From G041228335 sp964580905 (lineage in GTDB: Bacteria; Pseudomonadota; Alphaproteobacteria; Puniceispirillales; UBA1172): a stretch of DNA of 64,000 nucleotides. This document shows, piece by piece, positions 18,363-26,335 of this stretch; positions within the stretch are counted from its first letter, which is position 1; each line of letters opens with the position of its first letter. The notes below the pieces were generated by a model that had not been told where the DNA came from, did no database searches, and saw only the letters and a program-made list of their open reading frames with translations. The translations under genes were made by a program, and so were the position numbers. The stretch lies in assembly GCA_964580905.1 (NCBI GenBank), contig CAZOLR010000007.1, positions 9,733 through 73,732 on the forward strand. Reading direction: 5' to 3'.

Positions 18363-18370
18363 AATTCTCA

Positions 18371-18394
18371 AACCCGCCAGATGGCGGGTTTTTT
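18371..18394 (+). terminator. Intrinsic terminator after tRNA-Ala
   Basis: AACCCGCC and GGCGGGTT form a perfect 8-bp GC-rich stem with loop AGAT, followed by a run of T (18389-18394). It ends the tRNA transcript. The opposite strand reads the same stem with a shorter T-run, so it may also stop the convergent permease gene at 18404. Confidence 0.88.
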
Positions 18395-18403
18395 CATGCT
18401 CAG

Positions 18404-19567
18404 TTATGAATTTTCAACAAAGAACATCCAGCCATAGCCGAGAATAAGGGCAGGTATGGCCGAATACAGCGTGGCAATAATCGCAACTTTCGGTGCGATG
18501 GCAATCGCCGGGAAGAGCGCGTCCCCGTCATTGGAGATGGCATTGCCGATCTGTGCCGAGAGGGGGATTGCCCCGGCAAGATAAAGGGTGGTGACAAGAA
18601 CCTGCGGGCCGCATCCGGGCAGAAACCCGAGCAAAATGGCAATGATAGGGGCGAAAACACTGTATCCGCTGAAGAGATCCTTAAGATCGATATCGAAAAC
18701 ATAAACGCTCACCTCAAAGGCCAGAAAAGCAAGCACCACCCATGCCGTCACAAAATTGGTGTCAGAAATCACCCGGTTAAGCATGCTGGGCTGTTCCGGC
18801 GTCGCATCCATCATCCGTGGAGCAAGGCTCCGGAGGATCTTCGGCATAAGAAACATCATCACCGAGAGGATGCCGCCGGCCGCCCCGAGGGTCAGGCTCG
18901 GGGAGGGGAGAATATCACTGCCCAGAAGAGCATCAATATCGATTTGCAGGGCCGCCATGATGCCGAAAATCAGGCCCGGAACGAAAAGCGCAATCCAGAA
19001 GCGATTTAGCCAGCCGCCAATTCCCTGATGTTCGGGGCTGAGGTCTGCTACAGCCGAAACCGCCGGTTGACGGAGAAAATCAGGTCCATGGATAGCATTC
19101 ACAAGATATCCTGAAACCACGCCCACGGCAAAACCCATGATCAGAATGGAAATGCCCGTCAGTGGTTCCTGGGCAATCAGGAGAAACGCCGCGTCCCCCA
19201 TGGTCGCCGTCAGTGCCGCCATCACGGCACCAAAGGACAGCCGCCCCGTAACATATTGGGTGATGACGATGATTGCCCCGCCACAACCTGGAAGCGCACC
19301 TAGAAAGGCCGCCATGGCAACCTGGCTCGATTTTGACTCGGTCAGCAGTTTTTCAGCATCGATGCCGGTGATTCTTTCTGCGGCATAGAAAAGAAACAGC
19401 GTCGCCGCCACAAAGGAAGTGACCTGAATATAGGCATCTGCCAGGGCTTTCAGCACCACATCTGTAAGGCCTGATGGCGACAGAAGGCTGAGCTGAAAGA
19501 CAAAAAAAGCTATCAGTACAATCGCCACAGACTGAATCTGGCGAAGTGGGTGAACTGATGCCAGCAT
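18404..19567 (-). CDS. Putative manganese/metal permease (DUF2899/ArsP_2-type membrane protein)
   Basis: Inner-membrane protein of 387 residues with roughly ten hydrophobic segments and an internal duplication. Each half carries a cysteine motif, LGALPGCGG (PGCG at residues 93-96) and LGFLPGCGP near residue 320. Each half also has a short acidic motif, GDAAF and SNDGDALFPA. This pattern matches the family annotated as putative manganese transporter or arsenic efflux (DUF2899). Substrate and direction are not proven by sequence. AAGGA lies about 11 bases before the ATG. An inverted repeat in the upstream region could be an operator. It converges on the tRNA-Ala terminator and diverges from the thiamine pyrophosphokinase gene. 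Confidence 0.65.
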   Translation of the reverse strand: MLASVHPLRQIQSVAIVLIAFFVFQLSLLSPSGLTDVVLKALADAYIQVTSFVAATLFLFYAAERITGIDAEKLLTESKSSQVAMAAFLGALPGCGGAIIVITQYVTGRLSFGAVMAALTATMGDAAFLLIAQEPLTGISILIMGFAVGVVSGYLVNAIHGPDFLRQPAVSAVADLSPEHQGIGGWLNRFWIALFVPGLIFGIMAALQIDIDALLGSDILPSPSLTLGAAGGILSVMMFLMPKILRSLAPRMMDATPEQPSMLNRVISDTNFVTAWVVLAFLAFEVSVYVFDIDLKDLFSGYSVFAPIIAILLGFLPGCGPQVLVTTLYLAGAIPLSAQIGNAISNDGDALFPAIAIAPKVAIIATLYSAIPALILGYGWMFFVENS

Positions 19568-19590
19568 ATCCGGATATTTCCTTCGGTTTA

Positions 19591-19603
19591 TTAACTTCGT
19601 TAA
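19591..19603. promoter_or_regulatory. Inverted repeat between divergent genes, candidate operator
   Basis: TTAAC-TTC-GTTAA is a perfect 5-bp inverted repeat, 24 bases before the permease ATG and 58 bases before the thiamine pyrophosphokinase start. The surrounding DNA is AT-rich, including a TATATATATA run. A metal-responsive repressor site is conceivable for the permease, but no known consensus is matched. Confidence 0.25.
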
Positions 19604-19660
19604 GGCAAAGTTTTATTCTCTTAATATATATATGTAGCCTGATATGATTGTCAATTCAGC

Positions 19661-20404
19661 ATGAGCGTGTGGCAGGTCATTTTCAGCCATGTCTTTTGGC
19701 GCTACACTCAACAGATGGATGAGCAGGTGACATCCCCGGTTTTGTTCTACACCACGCCCGTAATTCTGGTCGGTGGCGGCGATATTGATGCCCATCGCCT
19801 GAAGATATGGGCGGAGAGGTACCCTGTTATCGGTGTGGATAGTGGCGCGGATGAGGTGAGAGCCCACGGCATTGAGCCTGAGGTCATCACCGGTGATATG
19901 GACTCGATCTCATCTCCTGATGCCTTCCCGCAAAGCCGTATCCTGCCCACCCCTGATCAGGACAGAACGGATTTTGACAAGGCGCTCGCCTTGATTGAAG
20001 CGCCGCTGATACTGAGTCTCGGGTTTCTGGGCAGAAGATTTGACCATGAGCTGGCGGCCATGAACACCCTGGCCCGGGCGGCACAACGCCGGATTGTCCT
20101 TATCGGAACTCATGATGCCATCATCTTTATCAGGGGGGATATCTCTGTCAGCCTTGCCGCCGGTACCCGGGTTTCTGTCTGGCCGGTTGGCGAGCAGCAT
20201 TTCATCGGCTCGGACGGGCTGGAATGGCCTCTTGACGGGCTTTGTATGGCGCCGGGCAAGACTATCGGCACATCAAACCGTGTTGCCGCCGGAAGTAGTG
20301 AGGTGAGCATCAGGGCAGACGGTGAAGACAGCGGGTATCTGATCATTGTCCCGGCCGGTGATGCGGAGAGCCTGATCCGGTCTGTGGCACCTGAAATCCG
20401 GTAG
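19661..20404 (+). CDS. Thiamine diphosphokinase
   Basis: Cytosolic kinase transferring pyrophosphate from ATP to thiamine to make thiamine diphosphate (family name ThiN/TPK). The characteristic catalytic segments are VDSGAD, then VITGDMDSI with its metal-binding aspartates, then PTPDQDRTDFDKAL, and GFLGRRFDHELAAMNTL. GKTIGTSNRV belongs to the C-terminal thiamine-binding domain. The length is 247 residues from 19661 or 229 from an ATG at 19715. Neither has a clear ribosome-binding site, and the conserved domain starts after both. The gene stands alone and converges on the acyltransferase gene, 2 bases away. Confidence 0.85.
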   Translation: MSVWQVIFSHVFWRYTQQMDEQVTSPVLFYTTPVILVGGGDIDAHRLKIWAERYPVIGVDSGADEVRAHGIEPEVITGDMDSISSPDAFPQSRILPTPDQDRTDFDKALALIEAPLILSLGFLGRRFDHELAAMNTLARAAQRRIVLIGTHDAIIFIRGDISVSLAAGTRVSVWPVGEQHFIGSDGLEWPLDGLCMAPGKTIGTSNRVAAGSSEVSIRADGEDSGYLIIVPAGDAESLIRSVAPEIR

Positions 20405-20406
20405 TC

Positions 20407-21234
20407 TTATGATGTCGTGCCGTAGGTCAGGTCACGCAGGTAAGCGGTGATCTCGTTGCGGTCGGAAAACGAGGAGAGGTCTTCGGACGTGACAGGTTTA
20501 CGAATTGTCATGTCAACACGGGAGCCGATACGGCGGACAATTTCCCTGAACATCAGCGAATAGCCCAGAGTCTGGCTGACCTTCCGGGCCGCCTGATAGC
20601 TGATGCTGTTCTGGCCGGTAAAATAGACCGGCAGGATTGTTGTGTCTTTGATCAGGGCCAGTTTGGCGGCAAAGGTTTTCCATTCCACATCCTGTGCCGG
20701 GCCGATCACGTTAGGTGCAAGCGAGATGCCCCCTGCCGGGAACAGGATCAGGGCGCCCCCATCCTGAACCTGACGGATGGCGTCCCTTCGCGTCTGCATA
20801 TTGGTCTGAAGGGCACTTTCTGTCGTATCGAAATCTATCGGCAGGATCTGATGCATCACCGCAGGGGCCTGACGCAGGACCTGATGGGTGATGATCTTAA
20901 AATCATTGCGGCGCTTGGATATCTCCGAGCAGATAACCAGCCCGTCAATTACCCCGAAGGGGTGGTTGGCGACGATCACAAGGCGTCCCGTTTCAGGAAT
21001 ATATGCGCCGGGATCAAACGTGATATTGGGGTTGAGATTAAGACGGTCAACCGCATCCTGCCAGAAGAGATGGTTGGGCCGGTCGGCGCTGACGTAATCC
21101 ACATAGATTTTCTTTATACGGGGCTGTCCGGTGAATTTTTCAATGCCCCGGATAAGGGCATTTGAAATAGGCCCGAGTTCTCCATTCGCAAAAGAGAAGA
21201 TCGGAACATTATCTTTTTTCTGAGCGAGATCCAT
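20407..21234 (-). CDS. Lysophospholipid acyltransferase family protein (PlsC-like)
   Basis: Membrane-associated acyltransferase of 275 residues. The H-x4-D catalytic motif is in ANHPFGVIDGLV, and the substrate-binding motif is FPAGGISLAP. LPIDFDTTESA and LPVYFTGQNS are typical of the subgroup annotated as putative hemolysin or OlsA-like lyso-ornithine lipid acyltransferases. The likely reaction is acyl transfer to a lysolipid; the acceptor cannot be read from sequence. No olsB-type partner lies beside it. The ATG at 21234 was preferred over a TTG three codons upstream; no strong ribosome-binding site is visible for either. Confidence 0.8.
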   Translation of the reverse strand: MDLAQKKDNVPIFSFANGELGPISNALIRGIEKFTGQPRIKKIYVDYVSADRPNHLFWQDAVDRLNLNPNITFDPGAYIPETGRLVIVANHPFGVIDGLVICSEISKRRNDFKIITHQVLRQAPAVMHQILPIDFDTTESALQTNMQTRRDAIRQVQDGGALILFPAGGISLAPNVIGPAQDVEWKTFAAKLALIKDTTILPVYFTGQNSISYQAARKVSQTLGYSLMFREIVRRIGSRVDMTIRKPVTSEDLSSFSDRNEITAYLRDLTYGTTS

Positions 21235-21465
21235 GTCCGGCAATACTAAAGGGAAGTTTGTCTTTTCAAATCATGTTAATTCCGAATGATAAGCCTATTT
21301 ATAACATTTGTGTGAAAGTTTATGAAAAAATATTAACGGTCCTGTATTCCCGGATATAAAGGTCAGGGCCAGACGGCATTAATACAAGCCAGAAAGCCCC
21401 ATACGATATTCAGCATATCGTCGGAATCTTCAATGGTCTTTAAGAACAGCCGGCCGGTCCTGATC
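21235..21465. other. AT-rich intergenic region, no gene seen
   Basis: A low-GC spacer of 231 bases between the acyltransferase start and the small hypothetical gene. It includes a T/A-rich stretch (about 21290-21335) that could hold the acyltransferase promoter. No convincing hairpin or coding frame was found. Confidence 0.4.
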
Positions 21466-21771
21466 TCAGCTCATGACGGTTAAAGCCGTGTTATCATTAA
21501 CCGGTTCAGGCAATAATGAATGCTCCCCGTCATCTGCGTCATCAAGCCCCAGATCTGATAACGTATCCTCGCTGTCCAGGACTTCAGCCTCACCCGTGCT
21601 CTCAATGATCTCGATCAGCCTGTCCTCAGGTGAGATATCAGCATCATGGATAATGGTTATGGCCACGAGGGCAGCAAGAGTTGTGGCTTTTACGTTCTCA
21701 GATGGAAATTCAGGTTTTGCGAATGGCAAAATAACGCATCCTTCACGGATGCCGGTTTCCGTTTTTGGCAT
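21466..21771 (-). CDS. Small acidic hypothetical protein
   Basis: Protein of 101 residues that I do not recognise. The N-terminal half has a short hydrophobic stretch (TLAALVAITII, about residues 30-40), and the C-terminal half is strongly acidic (EDTLSDLGLDDADDGE). No cysteines pair up, and no catalytic motif or signal peptide is evident. The ATG at 21771 has GGAG about 7 bases upstream, which supports it over longer upstream readings that look non-coding. It stands alone, with AT-rich spacers on both sides. It could be a lineage-specific regulator-type small protein, but nothing in the sequence says so. Confidence 0.55.
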   Translation of the reverse strand: MPKTETGIREGCVILPFAKPEFPSENVKATTLAALVAITIIHDADISPEDRLIEIIESTGEAEVLDSEDTLSDLGLDDADDGEHSLLPEPVNDNTALTVMS

Positions 21772-22092
21772 TGAACGTCTCCATGATCTGGAATGATGTT
21801 GGGATTTCGGACAGATATTTGGCGGATAGTTTCTCTTGCACCGAAGCTGATGCCAAAGGGTAACCATCCTTTGATAACAAAATCTATCATCAACTGTCAT
21901 TACATGGGACTTGCACCGGCTTGTCAATCCGCAAAGGCGTATCTGCTAAAATTTCATAAAATTTTAACTTTCAGACACAAGATGTTGTGTCGGGCACAAA
22001 AGCGTCAATTTCGGGATGTTCATGCCCCGGGCAGATCAGGCAGGATAAGCGTATTCAGCCACCTGCCTGTCATATGGTAAATTCGGTCTGTG
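21772..22092. other. Intergenic region with AT-rich core and small hairpin
   Basis: Spacer of 321 bases with no supported gene. It holds the ribosome-binding site of the small acidic gene and an AT-rich stretch around 21885-21980. A short inverted repeat TGCCC-C-GGGCA lies near 22023-22033, about 60 bases beyond the stop of the leftward secreted-protein gene, and could mark its transcript end. There is no T-run. Confidence 0.4.
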
Positions 22093-23289
22093 TCAGGAGC
22101 CTACCCGGCGAACGGTGATCGAGCCGACAGGTGCGTTATTGACGTTTTTGACGGCGTTCGATGGCTTGCTGTAGATAACGGTCTCAACACCAAAGGTATC
22201 CACCACCGTGGCCTTGGCACGTATCTGCATGCCGACAAAACTCTGGCCGAGTTTGATGGCTGTTGTCGAAGGCATGTCAAGCGCACGCCAGTTGCGTCCG
22301 TCTTTCGAATGTTCCCATGAAACCGAAAGGCTGGCGATGCCGTCTTCATCGGAAACATTGTCCGTCCTTACCGAAAGTGTTTCACCCTCAACCGGTTCAC
22401 CGGAAAGGAGTATTTCACCTTCCACCGGATCATCGACGTTCAGCACGAGCTCGGATACGTTAGAAATCAAAACTTCCCGTGTATTGTAGCGGTCAACATA
22501 AGTGATGATGGCCCGGTAGGAATAGCCCACATTGTTCTGCCCCAGGCGGAGAACTTCGGTGGTGGCATTGGGATAGGTTTCCCATTCGGTTTTGGTGGAA
22601 GAACGCTGCCAGATGACATCATAGAGCCCCATCCCATCTTCATCGTAAATGGTGCTGGTATCAACCACCAGCGCATCACCTTCCATGGCGGTGCCGGAAA
22701 GAATGGGGGATCCCGTAGGCTTGTCATTAACATTCTGCACAGGGTTGGAGGCCGGGCTGCGCAGTATTTCCATATTACCCTGGCCGTCCACGTAGTTGAT
22801 CATCACCCGCAGGCGCTGGCCGACATGTTTCTGCTGGGGGGTGAAAGACTGCTGGGTGGCGCCGGTGATATTCATCCATTTATTATCATCGCCACTGATC
22901 TGCCACTGCACGGAAACCTTGCCCATGCCATCATCATCCATGATCGAACTTGTATCGACGATCAGCGGATCATCTTCAATCGCAACAAACCCGCCGGCTT
23001 CTGCCCCCTGGCTTGAGGATGATGTGCCCGGGGACGAAGCGGATGAAGAGCCTGCCGCCGAAGAGCCGGACGTGCCGGATGACAGATTTGAAGACGCTCC
23101 CGAAGAAGATCCGGCAGATGAAGCCGAAGAGTTGCTTCCGCTTCCGGAAGTTGCGCTGTCACTGGCCACAGCCGCATCGGATGCCGCTGAATCCGTATCT
23201 GTCTCCATGGTCGGGGATCCGCCAGCATACGCGGAAAACGCCGCAACTGATGTCAGCAGAAAGGCTATTGAGCGGACAGAACTACGCAT
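22093..23289 (-). CDS. Secreted protein with Ser-rich linker and tandem Ig-like repeats
   Basis: Protein of 398 residues. Residues 1-22 look like a Sec signal peptide ending in AYA. Residues 31-98 are a low-complexity Ser/Ala/Gly tract. Then come three repeats of about 95 residues (roughly 104-190, 195-286 and 293-384). Each has the pattern D-x-DG-x-G, a Trp-containing strand, VG-x-x-x-R, Y/V-x-D, and a closing NVN/DD linker. The pattern resembles the bacterial Ig-like repeats tiled in large RTX-type adhesins, but here only three occur and no secretion or anchoring domain follows. The protein ends about 14 residues after the last repeat. It may be a cell-surface or periplasmic binding protein; the function is unknown. 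Confidence 0.65.
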   Translation of the reverse strand: MRSSVRSIAFLLTSVAAFSAYAGGSPTMETDTDSAASDAAVASDSATSGSGSNSSASSAGSSSGASSNLSSGTSGSSAAGSSSASSPGTSSSSQGAEAGGFVAIEDDPLIVDTSSIMDDDGMGKVSVQWQISGDDNKWMNITGATQQSFTPQQKHVGQRLRVMINYVDGQGNMEILRSPASNPVQNVNDKPTGSPILSGTAMEGDALVVDTSTIYDEDGMGLYDVIWQRSSTKTEWETYPNATTEVLRLGQNNVGYSYRAIITYVDRYNTREVLISNVSELVLNVDDPVEGEILLSGEPVEGETLSVRTDNVSDEDGIASLSVSWEHSKDGRNWRALDMPSTTAIKLGQSFVGMQIRAKATVVDTFGVETVIYSKPSNAVKNVNNAPVGSITVRRVGS

Positions 23290-23685
23290 ATCAAAACCCT
23301 TAATCTTTTCTTAATTCCATGCTCTAAAACGTGCATATTAAATGAATATTAGCAAATAAGATAATGAAAATGAAAATAATTTTATTTCATACTTAAAATT
23401 AATACAGCGTAAGAATAATTGATAACATGTTAAATTAGCCCCAATGCACAAGGCACCGGAAGTCCTAGCATGCCTGCCGGAGCGCCGCCATAGCCCGAAG
23501 AGGCTATGTGTCCGGGCTGTTCAGAAGTGTGTATCCTTTTGTTATTTTGTGAAAAAGAACAAAAGCATCTGATAAAGACTGGCTGTAACGGACAGATTTC
23601 AGGATAGGTGCGACTCACCATCTGAGCCGCACCATAGATGGTTCTGTGAAAACATCATGTCAGAATTTGCCCGGTTGATATGGCC
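23290..23685. other. AT-rich spacer with a GC-rich structured island
   Basis: No supported gene in 396 bases. Bases 23290-23435 are very AT-rich and should contain the promoter of the leftward secreted-protein gene. Bases about 23440-23525 form a GC-rich island with CATAGCC-CGAAGA-GGCTATG at 23489-23508. A competing AGCCCG (23492-23497)/CGGGCT (23513-23518) pairing is also possible. Bases 23607-23633 hold an 11-bp stem beyond the VOC stop. It could be an untranslated leader or small RNA; this is inference. Confidence 0.4.
23607..23633 (-). terminator. Hairpin downstream of VOC gene
   Basis: GGTGCGACTCA and TGAGCCGCACC pair over 11 bp with one G-U and a 5-base loop, 53 bases beyond the stop of the leftward VOC gene. 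There is no T-run on either strand, so termination would need another factor. Confidence 0.4.
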
Positions 23686-24162
23686 TCAGCTTGCCGGATC
23701 CCAGTTCTCGAGGATGGAATTGGCTTTCGGGTTTCCCGGAAAAATCATCTCGTCGTGATCGGGTTTTCTTGCCGTCAGTTCAACCACATACCCGTTGGGA
23801 TCTCTGAAATAGATGGACGAGATAAACCCGTGATCGGAAATGCCTCTGGTCTCAACCCCTTCGGCTTTGCCTTTCTCAAACATGGCATGCAAGTCGTCCA
23901 TGCTGACTTCAAGGGCAAGGTGAAGATCGTAGTCGTGGTGATCCTTGAATTCAAAGGGGCGATCCGGTGCTTCGAAAAACGCAATATAGGACCCGTCACC
24001 CATCTGATAAAAAGAGTGCAGAACCTTTGTATCACGCCCGGTTTTGGTTTCATTGATGACAAGTGCCCCGGCCAGGGGAAGCCCGAGAAATTCCTCATAG
24101 AATGCTCGGGTTTCCTTGCTGTTGCGGCAACGATACGCTTTGTGATGAAGACCTTTGATCAT
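23686..24162 (-). CDS. VOC family (glyoxalase/dioxygenase fold) protein
   Basis: Protein of 158 residues with the vicinal-oxygen-chelate fold. IKGLHHKAYRC at the N-terminus carries the first metal-ligand histidine. LHLALEV supplies a second, and DPNGYVVELTARKP the closing glutamate. The paired beta-alpha-beta modules and the RDPNGYVVEL ending resemble glyoxalase- and extradiol-dioxygenase-like enzymes. The substrate cannot be told from sequence and the neighbours give no hint. It is a single gene isolated by a terminator upstream (end of the BMP operon) and a hairpin downstream. Confidence 0.8.
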   Translation of the reverse strand: MIKGLHHKAYRCRNSKETRAFYEEFLGLPLAGALVINETKTGRDTKVLHSFYQMGDGSYIAFFEAPDRPFEFKDHHDYDLHLALEVSMDDLHAMFEKGKAEGVETRGISDHGFISSIYFRDPNGYVVELTARKPDHDEMIFPGNPKANSILENWDPAS

Positions 24163-24227
24163 GTAACGCTCCTTTTTCCTTAGATTATATGGGAGCGTGC
24201 GGCCAGAATTAAACCTTCCGGAAAAGA

Positions 24228-24253
24228 AAAAGCAGCCATGTAAGGCTGCTTTT
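24228..24253 (-). terminator. Intrinsic terminator of the BMP transporter operon
   Basis: AAAAGCAGCC and GGCTGCTTTT form a perfect 10-bp stem with a 6-base loop. Read leftward it is followed by TTTTTCTTTTCC. It lies 22 bases beyond the stop of the BMP substrate-binding gene. Confidence 0.85.
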
Positions 24254-24274
24254 CCGTTTCAGGTCTCTTTGGCT

Positions 24275-25366
24275 TTAGCCGGGGATCTTGCCGTTGACCC
24301 CTTCGAGGTAGTAATTCATCCCCCAGAGGGCGCCGTCATCCAGCTCTTCACCGGCGCCGATCACCTGCTTTCCGGTGTTATCCTTGAGCGGACCGGCAAA
24401 GATCTTGATCTTGCCTGACCGCACGCCTTCCATGGCTTTCTTGGCGGCGGCGGCTACATCTGCCGGCATGTTTTTGAACTCGGAAAGAACCAGCATGTCG
24501 GTGGAAAGTCCACCCCAGGTGTTTCCGGCCCAGTGATCAGGACCTTCACCGGTGGACCAGCTGCCGTCGCGCAGGGCTTCGATCCGCTTGATGTAATACG
24601 GCCCCCAGTTATTGATCGATGCGAACAGCTGGGCGTTCGGGGCGAAGGCTTCCATGTTGGTGGACTGGCCAAAGCCGAGCGCGCCGTTCTTTTCTGCAAT
24701 CTGGAGCATGGCCGGGCTGTCGGTGTGCTGGGCCAGAATGTCCGCGCCTTCCGCGATATGGACCTTGGCGGCGTCAGCCTCTTTCACCGGATCATACCAG
24801 GTGTTTGCCCAGATAACGGAAATTGAGGCATCCGGGTTGGTTGAACGCAGGCCCTGGGCAAATGCGTTGATCCCCATGATGACTTCGGAAATCGGGTAGG
24901 CACCGATATAGCCGACCTTGTTGGTCTTGGTCATCATTCCAGCAACGACGCCCTGCACATACCGGCCTTCATAGAAACGGATATTGCCGGTGGCCATGTT
25001 CGGGGTGCGTTTATACCCGGTCATATGTTCAAATTTTACATTTGGGAACTCTTTGGCCACTTTCAGGGTCGGGTCCATATAGCCAAAAGAGGTGGTGAAG
25101 ATGATTTCGTTCCCCTGTTGGGCAAGTTCACGGATCACGCGGGTTGCATCAGGTCCTTCGGGGACGTTTTCAACATAGGTGGTGACCACATTGTCACCGA
25201 AATGTTTTTCGACCATCTGCCGGCCCAGTTCATGCGCGTAGGTCCAGCCGTGGTCTCCGGGGGTGGTCAGGTAAACGAAACCGACCTTTGTCGGCTCAGC
25301 CGATGCCACTGCGGCGGTCAGCATGGTAATGATACCGACGGTCATGGCGATTAGTGTGCGAAACAT
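24275..25366 (-). CDS. BMP family ABC transporter substrate-binding protein
   Basis: Periplasmic binding protein of the BMP/PnrA family, whose members mostly bind nucleosides, purines or related compounds. A 23-residue signal peptide (AAVASA cleavage) precedes the mature PTKVGFVYLTTPGDHGWTYAHE, a characteristic BMP start with the DHGWT element. IIFTTSFGYMDP, FEHMTGY and VGYIGAYPISEVIMGINAFAQG are family segments. The length of 363 residues is usual. It is the last gene of a leftward operon ATPase-permease-permease-BMP and is followed by a clear terminator. It probably delivers nucleosides or bases to the two permeases; the exact ligand is unknown. Confidence 0.88.
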   Translation of the reverse strand: MFRTLIAMTVGIITMLTAAVASAEPTKVGFVYLTTPGDHGWTYAHELGRQMVEKHFGDNVVTTYVENVPEGPDATRVIRELAQQGNEIIFTTSFGYMDPTLKVAKEFPNVKFEHMTGYKRTPNMATGNIRFYEGRYVQGVVAGMMTKTNKVGYIGAYPISEVIMGINAFAQGLRSTNPDASISVIWANTWYDPVKEADAAKVHIAEGADILAQHTDSPAMLQIAEKNGALGFGQSTNMEAFAPNAQLFASINNWGPYYIKRIEALRDGSWSTGEGPDHWAGNTWGGLSTDMLVLSEFKNMPADVAAAAKKAMEGVRSGKIKIFAGPLKDNTGKQVIGAGEELDDGALWGMNYYLEGVNGKIPG

Positions 25367-25423
25367 AAAGTCCTCCTTGAAATGGAAGGTGCAGGGCCAC
25401 CTTCATCTGTTTCTTGCTTTAAC

Positions 25424-26335
25424 TTAACTGCCCGGATGGAAGGGTTTTCCGATACAGGCAGGCACGGTCAGATACGATGATCTTCCTCGCATCGAAATCA
25501 CAACAAGCGCAACGATAGTGGCAAGATATGGAAGCATTGACAAGACCTGTGATGGGATTGCCCATCCTCTTGCCTGACCTGCGAGCTGCATGATGGTGAT
25601 GCCGCCGAAAATCAGTGCGCCGACGACCACCCGCGAAGGCATCCAGGACGCAAACACCACCAGCGCCAGTGCAATCCATCCGCGTCCTGCGGTCATTCCT
25701 TCGGACCAGTGCGGGGTCAGGACCAGCGGGATATAGGCCCCGCCCATTCCGGCGCAGGCCCCGCCGAAAGCCACCGCCAGCCACCGCACCCGGATCACGG
25801 AATAGCCAAGCGCATGGGCGCTGTGGTGATTATCGCCCACGGCACGGAGAATCATGCCGGAGCGCGACTTCCTGAGAAACCACGAGGTGGCCGCGATGAT
25901 TACAAACGCCAGATAGAAAAGCAGGTCCTGGGCAAAGAGAACCGGCCCGATCCACGGCAGGTCCGACAGAAGGGGGATGATGATCTTGGGCAGTGATTCG
26001 CTGGTCTTGCCCACGAGGGGTGCCCCGGCAAGGCCGGAAAACCCGGTGGCAAAAATGGTCAGCGCCAGACCTGTGGCGACCTGATTGGTCAGCATTGTTA
26101 CGGCAAAGAAGGCAAAGATAAGCGACACGGCCATGCCAGCAAGGGCACCTGCCACGATACCGGTATAGGGGTTTCCGGTATAAAGAACGATCCCGAGCGC
26201 CGATACCGCCCCCATCAGCATCATGCCTTCCACCCCGAGATTGAGCACCCCGGACCGTTCAGCAACCAACTCGCCATTGGCGGCGAGAAGCAGGGGGATG
26301 GAGGTGGCAAGAACAGTGAGTATCAAGGCGGTCAT
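25424..26335 (-). CDS. BMP-type ABC transporter permease (second subunit)
   Basis: Inner-membrane permease of 303 residues with about eight to nine hydrophobic segments. ERSGVLNLGVEGMMLMGAV near the N-terminus is the conserved cytosolic/membrane signature of nucleoside-type permeases in the BPD_transp_2 family. The coupling region has LRAVGDNHHSAHALGYSV and a Gly-rich loop AFGGACAGMGGAYI. It pairs with the 368-residue permease upstream, overlapping it by four bases (ATGA), and precedes the binding protein by 57 bases. The combination identifies a complete importer. Confidence 0.87.
   Translation of the reverse strand: MTALILTVLATSIPLLLAANGELVAERSGVLNLGVEGMMLMGAVSALGIVLYTGNPYTGIVAGALAGMAVSLIFAFFAVTMLTNQVATGLALTIFATGFSGLAGAPLVGKTSESLPKIIIPLLSDLPWIGPVLFAQDLLFYLAFVIIAATSWFLRKSRSGMILRAVGDNHHSAHALGYSVIRVRWLAVAFGGACAGMGGAYIPLVLTPHWSEGMTAGRGWIALALVVFASWMPSRVVVGALIFGGITIMQLAGQARGWAIPSQVLSMLPYLATIVALVVISMRGRSSYLTVPACIGKPFHPGS

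Noticed and set aside
23430..23621. Small leftward frame of 63 codons over the GC-rich island
   Set aside because: No ribosome-binding site, no recognisable domain, and the inverted repeats explain the base composition better.
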